Positions 16,176 to 24,630 of a stretch of 43,477 bases of DNA are shown here, piece after piece (the stretch's first letter is position 1; each line of letters begins with the position of its first letter). The DNA is taken from contig URDQ01000007.1 of the NCBI GenBank assembly GCA_900546675.1, positions 1-43,477 of the forward strand, read 5' to 3'. The translations under genes were made by a program, and so were the position numbers. The notes beneath the pieces were generated by a model. It made no database searches. It was given only the letters and a program-made list of their open reading frames with translations, and was not told the DNA's origin. This DNA is from an uncultured Porphyromonas sp. GTDB lineage: Bacteria > Bacteroidota > Bacteroidia > Bacteroidales > Porphyromonadaceae.

Positions 16176-17114
16176 CTAGAAAGTGTAGAGCGAGCTGATA
16201 GACTCGTGGCTACAGACACGACGTATAGACTCGGCAAAGAGCTCGGCGACGCTGATGATGCGTACCTTCTCGCTCTTCTTGGAGTAGGGTATCGAATCGG
16301 TGAAAATCATCTCCGTCAGGCCAGACTGATCGATGCGCTTCGTAGCGGGGTCGCTCATAACGGCATGTGTCGCAAAGGCTCTGACAGACTTAGCTCCATG
16401 CTCTAGCATGAGGTCTGCCGCCTTGGTCATAGTGCCAGCCGTATCAACGATATCGTCCACGAGGATTACATCCTTGCCAGAGACATCACCGATGATGGTC
16501 ATTTCAGCCACCTCGTTTGCCTTAGCGCGACGCTTGTGGCAGATGACCATAGGTACGCCAAAGTGGCGTGCGTAGCTGTTGGCACGCTTCGTGCCACCTA
16601 CGTCTGGTGTAGCGATGCAGAGGTTGTCTACAGGGAGGTTTTGCTCGATATACTCAGTGAAGACGGTAGAGCCGTATAGGTGATCTACTGGTACGTTGAA
16701 GAACCCTTGTATCTGGTCTGCGTGTAGATCCATCGTGATGAGGCGGGTGATGCCAGCTACCGAGAGTAGGTCGGCGATCAGCTTAGCGCCGATGGAGACA
16801 CGAGGCTTATCTTTGCGGTCTTGTCTAGCCCATCCGAAGTAGGGTATGACCGCAGTGATGTAGTGTGCGGAGGCACGCTTGGCCGCATCGATCATAAGTA
16901 GGAGCTCCATAATGTTGTCGGCATTGGGGTAGGTCGACTGGACGAGGAAGATGTCCTTGCCACGGATGCTCTCTTCGTAGGATACGGCAAACTCGCCATC
17001 GGCAAAGTGCTCGGTGCGCATTTTGCCCAAGGGGCAGCCCAGTGAGTCACAAATCTTCTCAGCGAGGTTCTGAGAGGCTGAGCCAGCAAATACTAAGTAG
17101 GGAAGTTCGTTCAT
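16176..17114 (-). CDS. prs: Ribose-phosphate pyrophosphokinase
   Basis: Makes PRPP from ribose 5-phosphate and ATP, feeding purine, pyrimidine, NAD, His and Trp synthesis. Diagnostic motifs are the ATP-binding loop YFGWARQDRKDKPRVSIGAK (about 93-112), the pyrophosphate/metal signature MDLHADQIQGFFNVPVDHLY (128-147) and the PRPP loop VILVDDIVDTAGTM (about 216-229). Length 312 is normal. It is a single-gene unit with its own promoter (17146-17153) and terminator (16105-16158). Its PRPP product links functionally with the IMP dehydrogenase encoded nearby, but the two genes are not co-transcribed. Confidence 0.97.
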   Translation of the reverse strand: MNELPYLVFAGSASQNLAEKICDSLGCPLGKMRTEHFADGEFAVSYEESIRGKDIFLVQSTYPNADNIMELLLMIDAAKRASAHYITAVIPYFGWARQDRKDKPRVSIGAKLIADLLSVAGITRLITMDLHADQIQGFFNVPVDHLYGSTVFTEYIEQNLPVDNLCIATPDVGGTKRANSYARHFGVPMVICHKRRAKANEVAEMTIIGDVSGKDVILVDDIVDTAGTMTKAADLMLEHGAKSVRAFATHAVMSDPATKRIDQSGLTEMIFTDSIPYSKKSEKVRIISVAELFAESIRRVCSHESISSLYTF

Positions 17115-17145
17115 TGTATTATCAGTATAGAGACAATCAGTGCCA

Positions 17146-17153
17146 CAAAGGTA
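17146..17153 (-). promoter_or_regulatory. prs promoter -7 element
   Basis: The minus strand reads TACCTTTG, 31 bp before the prs start codon, so the leader is about 25 bases. Confidence 0.7.
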
Positions 17154-17186
17154 CGACTTTAATAATAAACGGCGGTTGCGACGCTC

Positions 17187-17221
17187 TCTAATCTCTAACC
17201 GCTAACTTCTAATCACTAACC
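17187..17221. repeat. Two short direct repeats beside array copy B
   Basis: TCTAATCTCTAACC at 17187-17200 recurs as TCTAATCACTAACC at 17208-17221, with a period of 21 bp. This is close to the 22-bp unit length of the array that begins immediately afterwards, but the sequence is different. It may be chance or an eroded unit. Confidence 0.4.
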
Positions 17222-17225
17222 CGAT

Positions 17226-17390
17226 TGCTACGTGGAGAATGTCAAATCCCCACGTGGCTAGTTCTTATTTTCCACGTAGGCGAGATTCATTTCCTCCGAA
17301 GTTTCATTTGATTCCTCCGAAGTTTTATTTCGCCTCCACGTGGAGAATTTTCATTTTCCACGTAGCGATTTGAGATTTCTCACGTGGAGA
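17226..17390 (+). repeat. CACGTG 22-bp unit array, copy B
   Basis: Cores CACGTG/TACGTG/CACGTA are centred at 17231.5, 17253.5, 17275.5, 17339.5, 17361.5 and 17383.5. Two CCTCCGAAG cores are centred at 17297 and 17318. The geometry is identical to copies A and C, with 152 bp between first and last core. The array lies between the divergent prs and tRNA-Val promoters. The fourth core is a 12-bp palindrome, CTCCACGTGGAG (17334-17345). Confidence 0.93.
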
Positions 17391-17426
17391 TGGTGCTTTC
17401 TTTGTCGAAATGGTACCAGCAGGGAG

Positions 17427-17457
17427 TTGGTGGGGTCAAATTTTTGTTGTAACTTTG
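17427..17457 (+). promoter_or_regulatory. tRNA-Val promoter
   Basis: TTGG at 17427-17430, a 19-bp gap, then TAACTTTG at 17450-17457. Both elements and their spacing fit the Bacteroidota housekeeping promoter well. The leader before the tRNA is about 50 bases. Confidence 0.78.
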
Positions 17458-17512
17458 CGGTACCAAAGAAAAACGGGTTCCGAACTAGGGGCTTTCTTAT
17501 TAAGTATTTATT

Positions 17513-17587
17513 GAGTCTTTAGCTCAGCTGGTTTAGAGCATCACCTTGACAGGGTGGGGGTCGGCGGTTCGAATCCGCCAAGACTCA
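17513..17587 (+). tRNA. tRNA-Val (anticodon GAC)
   Basis: Full cloverleaf. Acceptor GAGTCTT (17513-17519) pairs with AAGACTC (17580-17586). The D arm is GCTC/GAGC. The anticodon stem TCACC/GGTGG encloses loop TTGACAG with anticodon GAC at 17548-17550. The T arm is GGCGG-TTCGAAT-CCGCC, and the discriminator base is A. CCA is not encoded. The gene stands alone with its own promoter and terminator. Confidence 0.93.
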
Positions 17588-17621
17588 CAAAACTAAGTTT
17601 GTTGTTTTAGTTATAACGAAT

Positions 17622-17660
17622 AAACGGAGACTATCGCTGTGTGGCGGTAGTCTCCGTTTT
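17622..17660 (+). terminator. tRNA-Val terminator
   Basis: Arms 17622-17637 and 17644-17659 pair over 16 bp with a 6-base loop, ending in TTTT. Its core CTATCGC..GCGGTAG is shared with the terminator at 6044-6081. Confidence 0.88.
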
Positions 17661-17720
17661 GACGTTTAGAAGAGGTGACGTTAGTGTGAACTTACAGATA
17701 ATATGTCGTCGGTAGGCTGT

Positions 17721-17747
17721 TTGGTCAGAAGAATATGTTTATCTTTG
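17721..17747 (+). promoter_or_regulatory. Promoter of the TonB receptor operon
   Basis: TTGG at 17721-17724, then TATCTTTG at 17740-17747. The leader to the ATG at 17815 is about 60 bases. Confidence 0.7.
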
Positions 17748-17814
17748 CATTGTGAGGGTAGGATACGAGTTATCTGCCCAGCATAGCAAATGTCGAATAC
17801 AATAGAGATAGCAA

Positions 17815-20565
17815 ATGCGACGAATATTACAAATGATATGCTTGATGCTTGTAGCTCTCTACGGAGCTCAAGCGCAGCAGATAGACAAGGCACGAGGAGC
17901 AGTCTACGAGGAGCAAACGGGTACGCCTATACCCGCTGTCGATGTCACGTGGACCGCTGAGGGAATCACTTCGCAGGTGAAAACCGATGCCTCGGGAGCT
18001 TATACGATATCCTATAGTGGCACGGGGCGGCTCACGGTCATCTTCAATAAGTCGGGCTACCGTGCTGAGGTCCTCGAGCTGGAGTGGCCTAGTGAGGCTA
18101 ACCGCTTGGAGCGTGTCACGCTCACACCGACACTCACGGCTGCTGATATGGCCGACCTTACGATGACGGACTTCGTGATGGGCGACGACGGGGTGACGGC
18201 TGGAGATATATCGCCACTTCTGACCGCCTCGAGAGACCCTTATACGAATAAGGCGGGTTTTCAGTTTAGCCCGATGCGCTTTAGGGTGCGCGGCTACGAC
18301 TCATATTACCAGTCGCAGTACCTCAATGGTATGCAGATGAACAATATGAACAACGGTTACTCCTCTTACTCCCTATGGAATGGGCTGAACAATGTGGTTC
18401 GTGTGCAAAACAATGAGGATGGCTTGCAGCCGATCGACTACTCTTTTGGTAATATAGGCGGAACGATGAATATCCTGACGCGTGCCTCGGGCTATCGCCC
18501 TGGTACGACACTCACCTTCTCCGGGAGCAATCGTACCTACAACTACCGCACGATGATAACGCACGCTACGGGTATGATGCCTGAGGGGTGGGCGATCACA
18601 GCGAGTGCCTCACGTCGATGGGGTAATCACTCCTACGTGCAGGGACAGTTTTACGATGCGTGGGGTTACTTCCTCTCGCTCGAGAAGCAGTTTACCCCGC
18701 AGCACTCTCTGGGCTTGGTGGTCCTAGCTGCTCCCACGGAGCGCGGCGTCGCCTCAGGTACGACGCAAGAGGTGTATGACCTTGTAGGGTCAAACTTTTA
18801 CAATCCGAATGTAGGCTTCCAGGGCGGTTACCTGCGCAATGCACGTGTCCGCTCTAATCATGAGCCGATCATACAGCTGCATCACTATTGGCAGATTAAT
18901 GAAAAGAACAAGCTGACCACGGGTGTAGGCTACCGCTTCGGATGGAATGCTTACTCGGCACTCAATTGGGGCAATGGTCCTGATCCACGTCCTGACTACT
19001 ACCGCAACTTGCCTAGCTACTACGGCTATATGAGCGAGACGCAAGATCCCGATATGGCGGCTTACTACGAGGAGTTGTGGCACTCGGACTGCAATATGCG
19101 CTACATTGACTGGGATCGACTATACAATATTAATAGGAATAACTATCAGGTGCTCTTCGATGAGCAGGGACGTCAGATCGCCGAGGGCAATCGAAGTATC
19201 TACGTTGTCGAGGATAGGCGGTCGGATCAGCGTCAGTTTAACTTCGCCACCACTTGGAATGCACTCATCAATAAGCACCTTCGCTTTGATCTAGGGGCGA
19301 ACTACCGCCTGAACCGCACGGCAAACTTTAACGTCATCGCCGACCTCCTCGGTGGAGACTACTGGCTAGACATCGACAAGTACTCCGAGCGAGACTTCGC
19401 TCAGGATCCCTCTAAGTCTCAAGTAGACCTCGATAATCCCAACAGAGTGGTCGGGGTAGGGGACAAGTATGGTCACAACTACCTAGCGCACATACAAGAG
19501 GCTGAGCTATGGGGCAACCTTTGGGGACAGTCTCGTCATGTGGACGGTTACTTAGCTTTTACCGCTGGCTGGACGGGTATGCACCGCGAGGGGTTGCAGC
19601 GTAGAGGACTTTTCCCCGATGACTCCTTCGGAGACTCGAAGCATCTGAACTTCCTCAACTATGGTGTCAAAGGAGGTGTCACCTACAAGATCACGGGTCG
19701 TCACTACCTCGTAGCAAACGCAGCGTGGATGCAGCGTGCGCCTTACTTCGCAGACATCTTCGTGTCGCCTCGTACACGTAATCAGTATGTGACCGATCCA
19801 CGTCCTGAGCGCATCTTGTCGGGTGATGTGAGCTACGTATTGCGCTCGCCTTTTGTCAAGGGGCGTATCACCGGTTTCTACACGCACTTCTACGACAAGA
19901 CGGACAATATGAGCTTCTACGATGACGGGTACAGAGCTTTCTCTAACTACGTCTTGACAAACATCGAGTCGACCCATATGGGTGTCGAGGCTGGTATGGA
20001 GTTCAAGATCACGCCTGCTCTAACCGCTATCGCTGTGGTGAGCTACGGACAGTATCGCTATGCCAATAATCCTGACTACGTACAGACGGTCGACAACAGT
20101 CAGAAGCTCCTCGAGCAGGACCGTGTCTACTGGAAGGGCTTCCACGTCTCTGGCACACCACAGACGGCAGCAAACCTAAGCGTGTCGTATCAGTTCCCCT
20201 TCTATATGTGGGCAGGACTGGATCTCAACTACTTCGGGCGTAGCTTCATCAGCTTGAACCCGATCCGTCGCACAGACAAGGCTCGTGCCAGCCTCCCTTA
20301 CGACTACGTTCGTCAGGAGGTCTTCCCAGGAGGCTTCACGCTTGATGCCAACGTGGGCTACTCGTGGCGTATCAAATCGGGCGTCTACCTACGTCTCAAC
20401 CTCTCGGCCTCTAACCTGCTCAATACGAAGACCCTCCGCAGTGGTGGTTACGAGCAGCTACGTGTCCGCTACACCAAGGATGGCAAGATGATGAGACCCT
20501 TCGATAGTCGCTACTTCTATATGTACGGCACGACCTTCTTCTTCAACGCTGCACTACAGTTCTAA
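17815..20565 (+). CDS. TonB-dependent outer membrane receptor
   Basis: Predicted 22-strand outer-membrane transporter energised by TonB. The signal peptide is residues 1-20 (cut after AQA). A carboxypeptidase-regulatory-like beta domain covers about 24-105 (ARGAVYEEQTGTPIPAVDVT..). The plug follows at about 110-230 (FRVRGYDSYYQSQYLNGMQM; GGTMNILTRASGY), then the aromatic-rich barrel, ending in ..FFFNAALQF with the terminal Phe needed for BAM recognition. No SusD partner is present. It is followed at 14 bp by a DUF5689 lipoprotein and later by a secreted nuclease, suggesting a nucleic-acid-derived ligand. That ligand is inference. An alternative ATG at 17833 would shorten the leader. Confidence 0.92.
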   Translation: MRRILQMICLMLVALYGAQAQQIDKARGAVYEEQTGTPIPAVDVTWTAEGITSQVKTDASGAYTISYSGTGRLTVIFNKSGYRAEVLELEWPSEANRLERVTLTPTLTAADMADLTMTDFVMGDDGVTAGDISPLLTASRDPYTNKAGFQFSPMRFRVRGYDSYYQSQYLNGMQMNNMNNGYSSYSLWNGLNNVVRVQNNEDGLQPIDYSFGNIGGTMNILTRASGYRPGTTLTFSGSNRTYNYRTMITHATGMMPEGWAITASASRRWGNHSYVQGQFYDAWGYFLSLEKQFTPQHSLGLVVLAAPTERGVASGTTQEVYDLVGSNFYNPNVGFQGGYLRNARVRSNHEPIIQLHHYWQINEKNKLTTGVGYRFGWNAYSALNWGNGPDPRPDYYRNLPSYYGYMSETQDPDMAAYYEELWHSDCNMRYIDWDRLYNINRNNYQVLFDEQGRQIAEGNRSIYVVEDRRSDQRQFNFATTWNALINKHLRFDLGANYRLNRTANFNVIADLLGGDYWLDIDKYSERDFAQDPSKSQVDLDNPNRVVGVGDKYGHNYLAHIQEAELWGNLWGQSRHVDGYLAFTAGWTGMHREGLQRRGLFPDDSFGDSKHLNFLNYGVKGGVTYKITGRHYLVANAAWMQRAPYFADIFVSPRTRNQYVTDPRPERILSGDVSYVLRSPFVKGRITGFYTHFYDKTDNMSFYDDGYRAFSNYVLTNIESTHMGVEAGMEFKITPALTAIAVVSYGQYRYANNPDYVQTVDNSQKLLEQDRVYWKGFHVSGTPQTAANLSVSYQFPFYMWAGLDLNYFGRSFISLNPIRRTDKARASLPYDYVRQEVFPGGFTLDANVGYSWRIKSGVYLRLNLSASNLLNTKTLRSGGYEQLRVRYTKDGKMMRPFDSRYFYMYGTTFFFNAALQF

Positions 20566-20579
20566 CCCTCTTAAAACGG

Positions 20580-21407
20580 ATGAATAGTATGACACATATA
20601 TATAATAGACTCATCGTTGTGGTCGGCATGCTCGCCTTGCTGACGAGCTGTCAGTACAACAAGATTGATCCGCCACAGGAGCCAAAGCCACGCCCCCTTT
20701 GGGAGCGGACGATGACGATCCAAGAGCTCAAAGCACTCTACCAGTCGAAGCCTGTACAGGTTGTACCCGATGCGGTAATCGTCGGTCAAGTCATCTCGGA
20801 CGATAGTGAGGGCAACATCTACAAGTCTATCTACCTACAGGACGAGACGGGCGGTATCGAGTTCAAGGCGGGACTCGTCAACTCGAACCTCTTCTACAAG
20901 CGCGGCTCCAAGATAGCGATACGCTGTCACGGGCTAACGCTCGGTAAGTATGGCGGTGTCGTCACGCTGGGCAAGAACTCCACAGAGGAGAAGTACGAGA
21001 ATGCCTATCTCCCCGAGCAGATGACGCCCCGCTTGGTGCGCTGTGACAACAATCGTCAGCCTCTCGTCTACCGTACGCTCACCATTCCGACTCTTTCGCC
21101 TGAGTATGCCAATACGCTGATACGTCTTGAGGACGTACAGTTTGTCGATAGCGAGCTAGGGCAGACTTATGCCGATGCGGACAACAAGACGAACGTCCCT
21201 GCTGTGGAGCGTCAGATCGAAGATCAGCAAGGCAACCGAGTAGTGCTACGCTCGAGTAGCTATGCGCTCTTTGCTGGCAGACAGATCCCCGAGGGCTCTG
21301 GCAATATCACCGCCATCCTCGGTTACTTCAATGGGAAGCCTCAGCTCCTCATCAGCCTAGAGAGTGATATTAACTTCACCAGCCCACGATTTCAGACGAC
21401 TAAGTAA
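20580..21407 (+). CDS. DUF5689 lipoprotein
   Basis: Exported lipoprotein of 275 residues with lipobox LLTSC near residue 24. Most of the mature protein is one DUF5689 region, recognised by IVGQVISDDSEGNIYKSIYL near residue 64, LQDETGGIEFK, and the repeated OB-fold-like strands ending SGNITAILGYFNGKPQLLI. DUF5689 occurs in Bacteroidota surface proteins, often beside or fused to endonucleases, and its predicted OB-like fold would suit nucleic-acid binding (inference). The start at 20580 follows the TonB receptor stop by 14 bp; ATG 20589 is an alternative. It is probably co-transcribed with the receptor and is likely its surface partner. Confidence 0.85.
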   Translation: MNSMTHIYNRLIVVVGMLALLTSCQYNKIDPPQEPKPRPLWERTMTIQELKALYQSKPVQVVPDAVIVGQVISDDSEGNIYKSIYLQDETGGIEFKAGLVNSNLFYKRGSKIAIRCHGLTLGKYGGVVTLGKNSTEEKYENAYLPEQMTPRLVRCDNNRQPLVYRTLTIPTLSPEYANTLIRLEDVQFVDSELGQTYADADNKTNVPAVERQIEDQQGNRVVLRSSSYALFAGRQIPEGSGNITAILGYFNGKPQLLISLESDINFTSPRFQTTK

Positions 21408-21461
21408 CGGAGGCTCCTCGGAGCTTCGCTCAAGAATTAAGAAATAGAGTTAGATCCAGAT

Positions 21462-23078
21462 ATGAAGACACTCAATAAACTTGCGACGAGACGACTACTC
21501 CTCGCTATGCTCACCATCACGACGCTGCTCGGTGTGACCAGCTGTAAGGATGAGATGGACTACTATGAGAAGCCCTACGTGACGCTCTCACCAAACTTCA
21601 CCGACAATACGATCCCCTTCAAGCAGGATGGTGGTACGCAGGAGCTGACTATCGAAACCAATAGACGCTTTTCGATCACCTTCGGCGAGGGCGCCGAGTG
21701 GGTTTCGGCTACGCCTATGGAGGCGACCGAGGGGACGCACCAGATCACCATCACGGCTCTCCCCAACAGGAGCGAAGATGCTCGTGAGGCTCAGATGATC
21801 ATCAAGACCTCTACGACACAGCACGTCTACCTGATCGTGCAGCTCGGCAGTACAGGCAAGGGAATCACCTACACATCGCTCGCTGAGATCGCTAAGCTAG
21901 GTGAGGGGCTAGACCAAAACGGCAAGACGATCGACCAAGACCTGCGCATCCGTGCTACGGTTACGACCTATGCCGAGACGAAGCAGTTCCCCTTCTTAGG
22001 CTTCCACTACATACAGGACGCTGAGGGCAATGCACTCGTCTTGACGGTACCCAAGGGCGAAGACGCCTTGCAGTTTGGCGACGAGGTAACCGCTAAGCTC
22101 AAGGGAGCTAAGATCTCTAACTACAACGGGACCATACAGCTACAGGTCTCACACACACAGATGTCTATCGTTCCCAACAAGCCGATCGAGCCGATCGAGA
22201 CCACACTCGCAGAGGTCGTCGCTGGCAAGCATCCGAACCAGTATGTACGTGTCAAGGAGGTCCAGTTTGTCAAGCCAGACGTGCCTTTCTTTGACCCAAC
22301 TAGCACCTACTCCTCAACACGCCATCAGATCACGGACAAGAGTGGTAAGAAGACCAATCTTGAAGTCTGGAAGACAGCTACCTTCCGTGATGAGAAGGTC
22401 CCCTCTGGTAGCGGTAGCATCACGGCAGTCGTGACGGTCAATAAGACCTTCTTCAACCTCCGCCCCACGCTGCGTAGCGACATCAAGCTAGACCAGCCAC
22501 GCTTTGACGTAGGTGGTGGCAATCAGCCCAACCCTAATCCTGATCCTAACCCGCAGGGGAACGTCTATGGTGTCGATCTCTCGCAGACGACCCGTACGAT
22601 ACCCTTTGCAGACGACTTCTCTAAGGGAGGTGAAGATAAGAAAGACTTTACGCTGCCAGGTTGGCTCAACAAAGATCTAGTGGGTGGACGTAAGTTCCAA
22701 AAGAGATCATTTGGCAATGTGCACTATGCGCAGGCAAATGCTTTTGGCTCGCCTGATCCTGAGAATAAGTGTGTCCTCGTCACGCCACGCCTACAGATGA
22801 AGGCCGGGAGTAGCTACACCGTTGAGTTGACTTATAGCACCGGCCACACCAATGGTGCTACCCTCACGATACAGCAGCTAGACAAGGACGGCAAGTTGGT
22901 GAAGACGCTAGAGGTGATCAATGACCAAAGTAGTCCTAGCGGTTACGGCAACCAGCACTACAAGAAGAGCTACACGATCTCAGGCTCTGCCGATGCTGGC
23001 TACATAGCACTCCTCTATGCAGCTAAAGCTCCTGACCACACCACCACCTACCAGGTGGAGGCTCTCACGGTCAAGTAG
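21462..23078 (+). CDS. BACON-DUF5689-jelly-roll lipoprotein
   Basis: 538-residue lipoprotein with lipobox GVTSC near residue 27. The domains run in order. A BACON-type beta domain at about 40-128 (GGTQELTIETNRRFSITF, EGTHQITITALPN). A DUF5689 region at about 134-350 (TVTTYAETKQFPFLGFHYIQ, SGSITAVVTV). A Pro/Asn linker at about 353-368. A C-terminal choice-of-anchor-J-like jelly roll at about 385-538 (DDFSKGG, GWLNKDL, CVLVTPRLQMKAGSSYTVEL). It shares DUF5689 with the gene upstream and BACON with the nuclease downstream, so the three look like parts of one surface assembly. Binding specificity is unknown. Confidence 0.83.
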   Translation: MKTLNKLATRRLLLAMLTITTLLGVTSCKDEMDYYEKPYVTLSPNFTDNTIPFKQDGGTQELTIETNRRFSITFGEGAEWVSATPMEATEGTHQITITALPNRSEDAREAQMIIKTSTTQHVYLIVQLGSTGKGITYTSLAEIAKLGEGLDQNGKTIDQDLRIRATVTTYAETKQFPFLGFHYIQDAEGNALVLTVPKGEDALQFGDEVTAKLKGAKISNYNGTIQLQVSHTQMSIVPNKPIEPIETTLAEVVAGKHPNQYVRVKEVQFVKPDVPFFDPTSTYSSTRHQITDKSGKKTNLEVWKTATFRDEKVPSGSGSITAVVTVNKTFFNLRPTLRSDIKLDQPRFDVGGGNQPNPNPDPNPQGNVYGVDLSQTTRTIPFADDFSKGGEDKKDFTLPGWLNKDLVGGRKFQKRSFGNVHYAQANAFGSPDPENKCVLVTPRLQMKAGSSYTVELTYSTGHTNGATLTIQQLDKDGKLVKTLEVINDQSSPSGYGNQHYKKSYTISGSADAGYIALLYAAKAPDHTTTYQVEALTVK

Positions 23079-23104
23079 CCTTCCTATAAAGCTTCCCTAA
23101 TCAA

Positions 23105-23188
23105 GCGGAGCCTCTGAGCTTAACCTTGAGAGCCAGTCCACAGCGGGCGAGTCTCTCCGAAAGGTAGTCTCAGAGGCTTCGCCTTTTG
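23105..23188 (+). terminator. Possible terminator or attenuator before the nuclease gene
   Basis: GCCTCTGAG at 23110-23118 pairs with CTCAGAGGC at 23170-23178. A long 51-base loop contains smaller pairings, and the second arm is followed by TTCGCCTTTTG. The position, between the DUF5689 gene and the nuclease gene, suggests partial termination. The long loop keeps confidence low. Confidence 0.4.
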
Positions 23189-23230
23189 TTATCCTCCTTA
23201 CTCCAAAGACTCACTTTACTCCAAAGAGCT

Positions 23231-24406
23231 ATGTCCTCACTCCTATATAAACGTTCATATCTCCAGATGCTCCTGCTCGTGGGCTGGATGGCGCTCCTGC
23301 TCGTTGGTTGTAAACCGCAAGGCACGTCACAGCCCGAGCTACCCACAGAGCTAGCCCTCTACGATCGTACAGGTGCTTCGATGCGGGTCGTGAGTGCTGA
23401 GCCGTTAGACTTCTTCGTGACAGTCGAGGCTCCGACTCGCTGGACGCTCACCGCATCGCCCGAGACGTGGCTCTCCGTATCCCCCAGCGAGGGCAATGCG
23501 GGCAAGCAGGAGGTGATCGTGTCGATCTCTGCCAACGAGGGTGGGGAGCGCAAAGCTCAGCTGACACTCTCAGCCAATGGCAAAAGCGTCACCTACGCCA
23601 TCACCCAGCAGCAAGCGGACGAGCATACGGGTGGCGGTGGCGAGTATGGTAGCGAAACGATCCTAGGCGACGTCTCTCTCCTAGAGGCTCCCAAGCTCTC
23701 GGGGCGTAGCTCCGCTTACTATATCACCCACCGAGTAGAGCAGGGACAGCGTGTCAACTTCTCCGTGGAGTACGATGTCATCTACCACCATCCTATCTGG
23801 GTCTGCTATAGTGCCGATGAGTACACCAGTCAGCGACACACTGGGCGCAGTGACGCTTGGAGCTGGGATCCCTTTGTGCCTAGCCAGTACGAAGTGACGC
23901 GGAGTGATTTCAAGGGGTATGACCGCGGACATATTGTCGCATCGGCCGACCGCCTTTACTCCGAGGAAGCCAATCAGCAGACCTTTTACTATACCAATAT
24001 GAGTCCGCAGCGACGGAACCTCAATACGGGTGTCTGGCTACAGCTCGAGCAACTGGTGCAGGGCTGGGCGCGCAATAGTCGTCTGCGTGACAAGCTCTAT
24101 GTGGTCAAGGGGGGGACCCTGCGAGAGGGCGAGACCATCGGTGTCACCGTGGGGGGCATCACTGTGCCACGCTACTACTGGATGGCTATCCTGGCGCAGC
24201 GCGGCGACCACTATCAGGCGATCGCCTTCTGGGTGGATCACACCAATCCAGCTCAGGTTGACCGTCCTCGCACCGTCGCTATTTCTATTGACCAACTAGA
24301 GGAGCGCACAGGGCTAGACCTCTTCCACAACCTGCCCGACAATATCGAGACCCGTGTCGAGGCTGCACACCCCACGGACGACCTCTCCCTCTGGCCTGGC
24401 ATCTAG
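23231..24406 (+). CDS. Secreted DNA/RNA non-specific endonuclease lipoprotein
   Basis: Predicted surface or periplasmic nuclease of the NUC/NucA family (beta-beta-alpha metal fold). The leader carries lipobox LLVGC (Cys27). A BACON domain covers about 45-122. The nuclease domain follows, with the catalytic signature DRGHIVASADR (general-base His234; the usual form is DRGH-M-A-P/A) and metal-binding Asn256 in YYTNMSPQ, with RRNLN after it. All key residues are present. The ATG at 23231 is chosen over an upstream in-frame TTG at 23186, which lies in the T-run of a hairpin. It closes the TonB receptor cluster and is the main reason to propose nucleic acid as the substrate. Confidence 0.92.
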   Translation: MSSLLYKRSYLQMLLLVGWMALLLVGCKPQGTSQPELPTELALYDRTGASMRVVSAEPLDFFVTVEAPTRWTLTASPETWLSVSPSEGNAGKQEVIVSISANEGGERKAQLTLSANGKSVTYAITQQQADEHTGGGGEYGSETILGDVSLLEAPKLSGRSSAYYITHRVEQGQRVNFSVEYDVIYHHPIWVCYSADEYTSQRHTGRSDAWSWDPFVPSQYEVTRSDFKGYDRGHIVASADRLYSEEANQQTFYYTNMSPQRRNLNTGVWLQLEQLVQGWARNSRLRDKLYVVKGGTLREGETIGVTVGGITVPRYYWMAILAQRGDHYQAIAFWVDHTNPAQVDRPRTVAISIDQLEERTGLDLFHNLPDNIETRVEAAHPTDDLSLWPGI

Positions 24407-24571
24407 TGCTAAATGCAAACCTAGAGAGTGCAAAGGTAAGAAGGCAGACCGCAGAGGCTGCTCTCTGATGTACTCAGCGTCTCTCTGTAGCCTGCAAACG
24501 TTTCAATAGATCGTCACGTCTTAATCCCACAGACTCCACAAAGAGGATAACTCGATGAGATGAGTGACAAG

Positions 24572-24610
24572 TTGCGGAGCCGAGTAGTTCCGCAACAGGA
24601 TCGATTTTTC
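24572..24610 (+). terminator. Possible terminator before T9SS protein gene
   Basis: GTTGCGGA (24572-24579) and TCCGCAAC (24590-24597) pair perfectly around a 10-base loop. The T-run follows after AGGATCGA, which is farther than usual. The distance of about 165 bp from the nuclease stop also lowers confidence. Confidence 0.45.
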
Positions 24611-24622
24611 ACTCTTTTTACG

Positions 24623-24630
24623 TAGCTTTG
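24623..24630 (+). promoter_or_regulatory. Promoter -7 element of T9SS protein gene
   Basis: TAGCTTTG fits TAnnTTTG. It lies 75 bp before the ATG at 24706. A T-rich stretch occupies the region upstream. Confidence 0.6.

Noticed and set aside
17815..21407. SusC/SusD starch-type pair
   Set aside because: The second gene is a DUF5689 protein and has no SusD helical repeat features; the receptor is treated as a non-Sus TonB receptor.
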